A DNA stretch of 64,000 nt from Serendipita indica DSM 11827 (taxonomy: Eukaryota; Basidiomycota; Agaricomycetes; Sebacinales; Serendipitaceae). Numbering within the stretch: position 1 is the stretch's first letter; each line of letters begins with the position of its first letter. The DNA lies in the NCBI GenBank assembly GCA_910890315.1, contig CAJVGD010000005.1:124001-188000 (forward strand), read 5' to 3'. The notes beneath the pieces were generated by a model that was not told where the DNA came from, made no database searches, and saw only the letters and a list, made by a program, of their open reading frames with translations. Both the position numbers and the translations under genes were made by a program. Below are positions 58,708 through 64,000 of this stretch, piece after piece.

Positions 58708-59180
58708 ACTCGTTATGAGTTGTGTTATTCTGGCTTATATATACTGGTTATGGCTATATGGTTGCATTTAAGTCTCTCCCATTAGTTTACCTTCCCGTCG
58801 CCTCTTGTCCCTTCCCATTTTGGCCGTCCAGCGTTTTTCTCCCTTGCCGCACTGAAACGTGGCCACGACGCGGCGTAACGGCGCTATTTTATCACTCGTA
58901 TTATACAAACAACAGCCTCCACCAGCCCATCGAGCAAACCGCGTGCCCCCAACTGAGCCAGTTCAACGCGTCTGTCGCGCTATTCTGCTCCTATAACGAC
59001 GTTATTCTGTTCGAAAACAGCGATTTAACTGGTTTCGGCGACATATATATCCCGTATCCCGAGCGTAGTGGCATACCCCTCGTGAAATCGCGCTCGTATA
59101 CTGTAACCACTGGCCCAGTACAACCTACGGAGGCCGTCAATCTGCTGAAATTGGTGTACAACGTGTAGAAAAGTGCGAAG
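58708..59180. other. Intergenic, kinesin upstream region
   Basis: About 470 bp. A 148-codon plus frame (58722-59168) covers it, but its sequence has no family signal and no coding look, and it ends just before the kinesin ATG. A tatatat run near 59044 could be a TATA element for the kinesin gene. Confidence 0.4.
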
Positions 59181-62100
59181 ATGGGGGATACGAATATCAA
59201 GGTCGTCGTCCGGTGTCGCCCTCTCAACAGTCGTGGTACGTTGGCTTGCAAATTGCGTGGAGAGTGTATTTGCTCATTCTCATCTTTACCTGTTGCATGA
59301 ATGGCGTCTTTGTGTATTCACTTCATAACCTCTAAGAGCTGGCGAGGGGAGCGAAGGGACTCATAAAGATGGTCGGCAACCAAACGATCCTCTCTCCGCC
59401 TCAGGAAGAGGGAAACGCGGCTGGAGGTAGGATATCGATTCGTATAGTTTCCTTTCTAACTGGAAACGCTCTAGGATCGAGCAAAGGCGGAGCCGGCAGT
59501 CGTGCTACGGAGAAGAAGCCGCAGACGTTTACTTTCGACAAGTCTTACTGGAGTGCAGGTGATAGAAGCGATCCAGATTATTGCTCGCAACAGGTCCATT
59601 CCTTCTCTGTCACAGTTCCGTGGCTAAACCTACCGTAGACTCTGTACGAAGACTTGGGGAGAGAGCTCCTGGATCATGCGTTCAACGGGTTTAATGCATG
59701 TATCATGGCATGTAAGTACTCACTCAATCAGCTACTATATTCTGACACGCTGCAGACGGACAGACAGGTGGGTGGATGCTACTAGCAAGGTCAACTAAAT
59801 GACACCCTCTAGGCTCGGGAAAGTCGTACAGTATGATGGGCTGTGAGTTCAAATCATCTTTTATATTTCGTGCTGACGGTGTTGCAGACGGCGCTGACAA
59901 GGGCATTATACCACTCACTTGCGAGGAGCTCTTCCGTCGACTGGACGAAAAGCGAGCTTCGGATCCCAACGTCGACTTTCGAGTCGAAGTATCATATATC
60001 GAGGTATGCAACGTTTGGCCGTCCGGAGTCCTTTCTAAGGTTCTTGTAGATTTACAACGAGAAAGTTCGTGACCTTTTGAACCCCAAGAATACCGGAAAC
60101 TTGAAAGTTCGAGAACACCCTAGGTGCGCACATTCTCCTCTTGCTGTTCTGGGCTGATGTTAATCTAGTCTTGGTCCATATGTCGAGGATCTGTCAAAGC
60201 TGCTGGTGGGCACCTATGACGAGATGATTACTCTCATGGACGAAGGCAACAAAGCGCGTACGGTGGCTGCAACCAACATGAACGAAACGTATGGCGTCAA
60301 CTACAAAAGTTGCCCCATCTCACCTTTCCAAATAGATCCTCGAGGTCCCACTCCGTGTTTACCTTATTGCTCACTATGAAACGACATGACGAAGGAACGA
60401 ATCTGGATACGGAGAAAGTGTCGAGAATCAAGTTAGTTCTGACCCCTTTCGTATCGTGCGGTGGGCTAACGAGTGCAGCTTGATAGATCTTGCAGGCTCT
60501 GAACGAGCCAATTCTACTGGTGCTACAGGTCAACGTCTCAAGGAAGGAGCTAATATCAACAAATCTCTCACGACGCTGGGCAAAGTCATTTCTTCTCTCG
60601 CCATGGCGTCTCAAGCCGAGGGCAAGTCAAAAGGGAAGAAAAAGGCGGAAGAATTCGTACCCTATCGAGACTCAGTCCTTACGTGGCTGCTCAAAGACAG
60701 TCTTGGTGGAAACAGCAAGACGGCCATGATTGCCGCCATCTCTCCTGCCGACTACGAAGAGACGCTCAGCACGCTTCGGTATGCGGATCAAGCAAAGAAG
60801 ATTAAGAACAAGGCCGTCGTCAACGAGGATCCGAATGCCAAGCTCGTCAGGGAGCTCAAGGAGGAACTCGAGATGCTCCGAGCGAGGGTCGCGGGCGGTG
60901 GTGGGATCGCTGAGGAGACGTACGATCCGAGCGTGCCTCCTGAAAGCAGGTCGTGCGGTACAAGGCCAAGGATGGTACAGTCAAGACCGTGACAAAGGCA
61001 GAGTTACAGGAGCAACTTGAGAGTAGCGAAAAGCTTATGCAGAGCTTGAATGAGACTTGGGAGGAGAAGTTGCAGAAGACGCAAGAGGTACACAAGGAGC
61101 GGGAAAAGGCGCTCGAAGAGTTGGGGATCACGGTTGAGAAGAATATGGTGGGTGTGCATGCGCCCAAGAAGGTACGTTTTAATCTCATGGGTCGGGAATT
61201 ACCGCTTAATACTTCACGTAGATGCCACATTTGGTCAATCTGGTACGTACAGGATCGAGAAAGCAAAAGCTCGGCTAATCAGAGACGCTCCTTTTCCAGA
61301 ATGAGGGTGAGTTTCGTGCTCTGTTGTGGCGACCTCTGACGTTGCGTAGACCCTCTCATGAGTGAATGTCTCGTTTATCAGCTCAAAATGGGACGCACGG
61401 TCGTACGTCGTGAAGAAGCATGAGATGCCATGACCTTGACCGAATATGCAGGTTGGACGTTTAGACAGCAACAAGCCAGCTGCCATTCGTCTCAGTGGGG
61501 AGAACATTCTAGAGGAGCATTGTTATTTTGACAACGAGAATGGCGTCGTGACACTTCAAGCTTCATCCGGAAGCATCACTGTGAGTCGAATGAGACTACA
61601 TGCCACGGCCAACTAACAGGGATCACAGTTCCTCAATGGCAAACAAATCGCTCCAGATCAGCCTTATAAGCTCAAATCTGGTTTCCGAATCATTCTAGGT
61701 ATGAATTTCCATTTACGAAGTTCGCGTGCTCATCTTTGAATAGGCGAGCATCACGTTTTCGCTTCAACAACCCAGAGGAGGTTCGGAAGCAGCGAGATCG
61801 GCAACGCCTTTCCCTCGCTCTGACAGAAGGAGTTGACAAAGATGTCTCCGGTGGCGCTACACCTATAACACGACCCGACTCTCCTGCGTCGAGTGCAGCC
61901 GACGTTGATTGGAACTATGCAAAACGCGAAGCAGCGCTCCGTTTGGCTGGCCTCGACCCTGACAGCATGCCCGACGACCAGCTCGACTCGCTGTATGAAA
62001 AGATTACGAAAGTAAAATCACAGCGAGGACGTCGGCTAGAGGGCAGTCGACCGGAAAGTAGCGCAAGCTTTAGCCAACTCGATGACATGTGGAGCGAGGC

Positions 62101-64000
62101 CGGCAGGCCTGTTCAAAACTACGACGCGTTCACGGACGACACGTCGGTGGTTGATAATCAGAATGGGACAATGTACGACGAGGGGAGTTCTGTCACTGGT
62201 GCTGCCTCTGCGCAGATCAAAGAGATGCAAGGTCAACTTGAAGCGCAGCGCATAGAGTTTGAGAACCGTTTGAACGCCCTCGGGGAAGGACCAAGTGTTG
62301 AAGCGGAGGACCTCAAAGTCGAAAAGGATCATATGGAAAAGCAGCTTGTGGTCGTTCAGGCCCAGATGAAGCGACTTCTCGAGATGCGCGGCAGAGGCAA
62401 GATTGATGAGGACTTTGTGCCTTTCGAACCGGTCTTATATTCCGCCAAGCAGCTCCGACTCATTCGCAAGGTGCTGGACAAGTGGAGGGCTCATCGCGCA
62501 TTTTCGATGGCGGAAACCGTTCTCTCAAACGCTGTCGTCGTCAAGGAGGTCAACGTTATCAGGTGTGTCTGGGATCTCACTTAACCATTTCACTAATACT
62601 GCATACAGCAAAGAGCTTGATAAAGAAGTCACGTACAATTTTACTATTGCGGCTGGCGGGTCATTAGCTGCCCCAGTATCGGCTTTGGACACCATTGCCG
62701 GCTTGGATGAATTTGGAGACGTCGCAGACCCAGTCCTGGCGTCAGCCACACAACCGTCTGTTGGCGTCAAAGTGGTTGACAAGGCGCACAATGCGATCTA
62801 CGTGTGGTCGCTAGATAGGCTTCAGCAACAGCTCCAAAAGATGCGGAACCTGACGACATACATTGACCGACCTCAGTACTCTCAGCATTTCTCCTCAGCT
62901 CAACCATTCTACGACTCTCCTGCCCCGGAGTATTCCTTCATAGGAAACGCCCTCATCTCACTTGCGCCGCTGGCTAGGAAGCTCTCGGCAACCTCGACTG
63001 TCCCCATCTTTTGCCGGTATACCGCGGAAGCTATTGGCTCATGTCGAGTCGATTTGAAGGTGGCCAGCGTGACGGCACCGGTCAAACGTGGAACTGGCTC
63101 TGCGTCATCGACACGGCCCTCGACGAGAGCCCCTTCGCCAATCAACAATCAGCTGCAGCCGGGATGTAAAGTCAACTTTTTGCTCTCCGTTGACCAGGTC
63201 AAGGGACTCGGGTCGAATGATTTCTCGTCGGTTCATCTCCAAATCCGGCTCGCATCCCTTGCTGGTCCTAGCCTCCGATCCCAAGAGGTGTTTCACTCCC
63301 CTGTAGTCGACCTCACCAAATCTGGCTCGTCTGAACTCAAGTTCAGGCGCACGTTTCAGCTTGCTGTCACCTCGAAGATCCTGGCGCACATGCGCGAGGG
63401 GTATGCGCCAATAGAATTCTTCGCCGCACTCCAACCTACATACCTCGAACGAATGGAACGCTGGGATGAGATGCGGGAGCAGAGATATATCCTTCCAAAG
63501 CCGCAACTTGCTCGAGCCCCCAGCTCTAGTGGGTCAAGCACAAACCTGCCTTCTATGCGCCGTTCCGAGAACGACTTTGTCGTGGAACAAGCACATGACG
63601 TAATTGCTTGGCTGAGCATCTGCGAACTCGGATCCGACGGCCAGTACAAGCCTGTACCGGTGCTCTCTCATGGCCCGCTGGATCCAGGGTCATTCTCGCT
63701 GCATCAGGGTCTGCAGAGAAAACTCAATCTGAACCTCTGGTGTAACGCTGGAAAGCAGCTTCCCTGGGTTGCAGTCACCAAGATCAAGGTCGGGAATGTG
63801 CGGTTACTAGATGCCAAAGGGCTGGCGCACGAGTCAGAGTCCAAAGACATGTTTGAAGTCAAACTCGGCAAACAACAAAACGTCGAATTTAAACCAGACG
63901 GCACCGGAACGCTCTCCGTGGATGCACCTTGGGATTCGTCAGTGCACGAGTCATCTTTACTCAACCGCGTCACGGCAAACGGACAGCGAATTCTCCTTCA
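59181..64000 (+). CDS. Kinesin-3 motor (Unc-104/KIF1 type), 3' end cut by the window edge
   Basis: Plus-end microtubule motor for endosomes and vesicles. The start [20 protein letters not shown] is followed by motor marks [11 protein letters not shown]-loop [15 protein letters not shown], switch [12 protein letters not shown] and switch [18 protein letters not shown] coiled coil ([20 protein letters not shown]) comes next, then the FHA domain ([30 protein letters not shown]) and KIF1B-type and DUF3694-type regions to 64000. A PH domain is expected beyond. Exons of 12 nt (59756-59767), 21 nt (61222-61242) and 7 nt (61301-61307) are required. Two single-base losses appear, near 60943-60946 ([12 protein letters not shown]) and near 61757-61761 ([11 protein letters not shown]). 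They are likely consensus errors in such a conserved gene. Confidence 0.92.

Noticed and set aside
58722-59168. A 148-codon plus ORF before the kinesin
   Set aside because: No homology signal and no splice or context support. Probably upstream noncoding sequence.

Overview
The window looks like basidiomycete nuclear DNA, most plausibly from an Agaricomycete close to Ceratobasidiaceae/Rhizoctonia. This is inferred from gene style, not from a search: dense short introns (mostly 44-70 nt), F-box proteins with a short leader exon, patatin/NB-ARC/TPR proteins, glyoxal oxidase and a Zn2Cys6 regulator. No rRNA, tRNA, CRISPR array or intact transposon was recognised.

Layout. 0-4.3 kb: actin (minus, its last 17 or so codons lie outside the window), a two-cupin protein and a small secreted 12-cysteine peptide. 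4.4-8.6 kb: NLR-like gene A (patatin-like, NB-ARC, TPR). 8.7-24.5 kb, all minus: glutamate decarboxylase, a broken F-box gene, a 1,756-codon pentatricopeptide-repeat gene, the mitochondrial Kgd4/Ymr31 subunit, a second F-box gene and a nine-exon glyoxal oxidase. 24.9-30.7 kb: NLR-like gene B, a paralogue of A with a much longer TPR array. 32.0-34.0 kb: Rab escort protein. 31.1-52.5 kb: a cluster of small cysteine/histidine finger proteins. 52.5-64 kb: GPI transamidase subunit PIG-T, a Zn2Cys6 transcription factor, a small membrane protein and the first part of a kinesin-3 motor.

The most unusual part is the finger-protein cluster: six members that read whole, one with a single frameshift and one relic. 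All readable members share one gene structure: exon 1, then a 69- or 72-nt exon 2, then a 58-109-nt exon 3. Both introns split cysteine codons of the fingers after TG. Two subfamilies (called A and B here) alternate along the plus strand as A1-B1-a2-B2-A3-B3-A4, with related spacer DNA between them. A4 looks like a splice of an A1-like 5' half and an A3-like 3' half. A minimal inverted member (Z0, 138 aa) sits just outside, next to the Rab escort gene.

The NLR pair forms a second theme. Both have an N-terminal patatin-like fold whose glycine-rich loop (DGGD instead of DGGG) and nucleophile elbow (Ala where Ser is expected) are changed in the same way, so they look like catalytically dead pseudo-patatins kept as signalling or scaffold domains.

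Caution: several conserved genes (cupin, kinesin-3, perhaps the Rab escort protein) carry single-base indels, often in short homopolymers. Some apparent frameshifts in the fast-evolving genes may therefore be consensus errors. Exon coordinates were derived by eye from splice signals and frame, and were checked by total length modulo three where stated.
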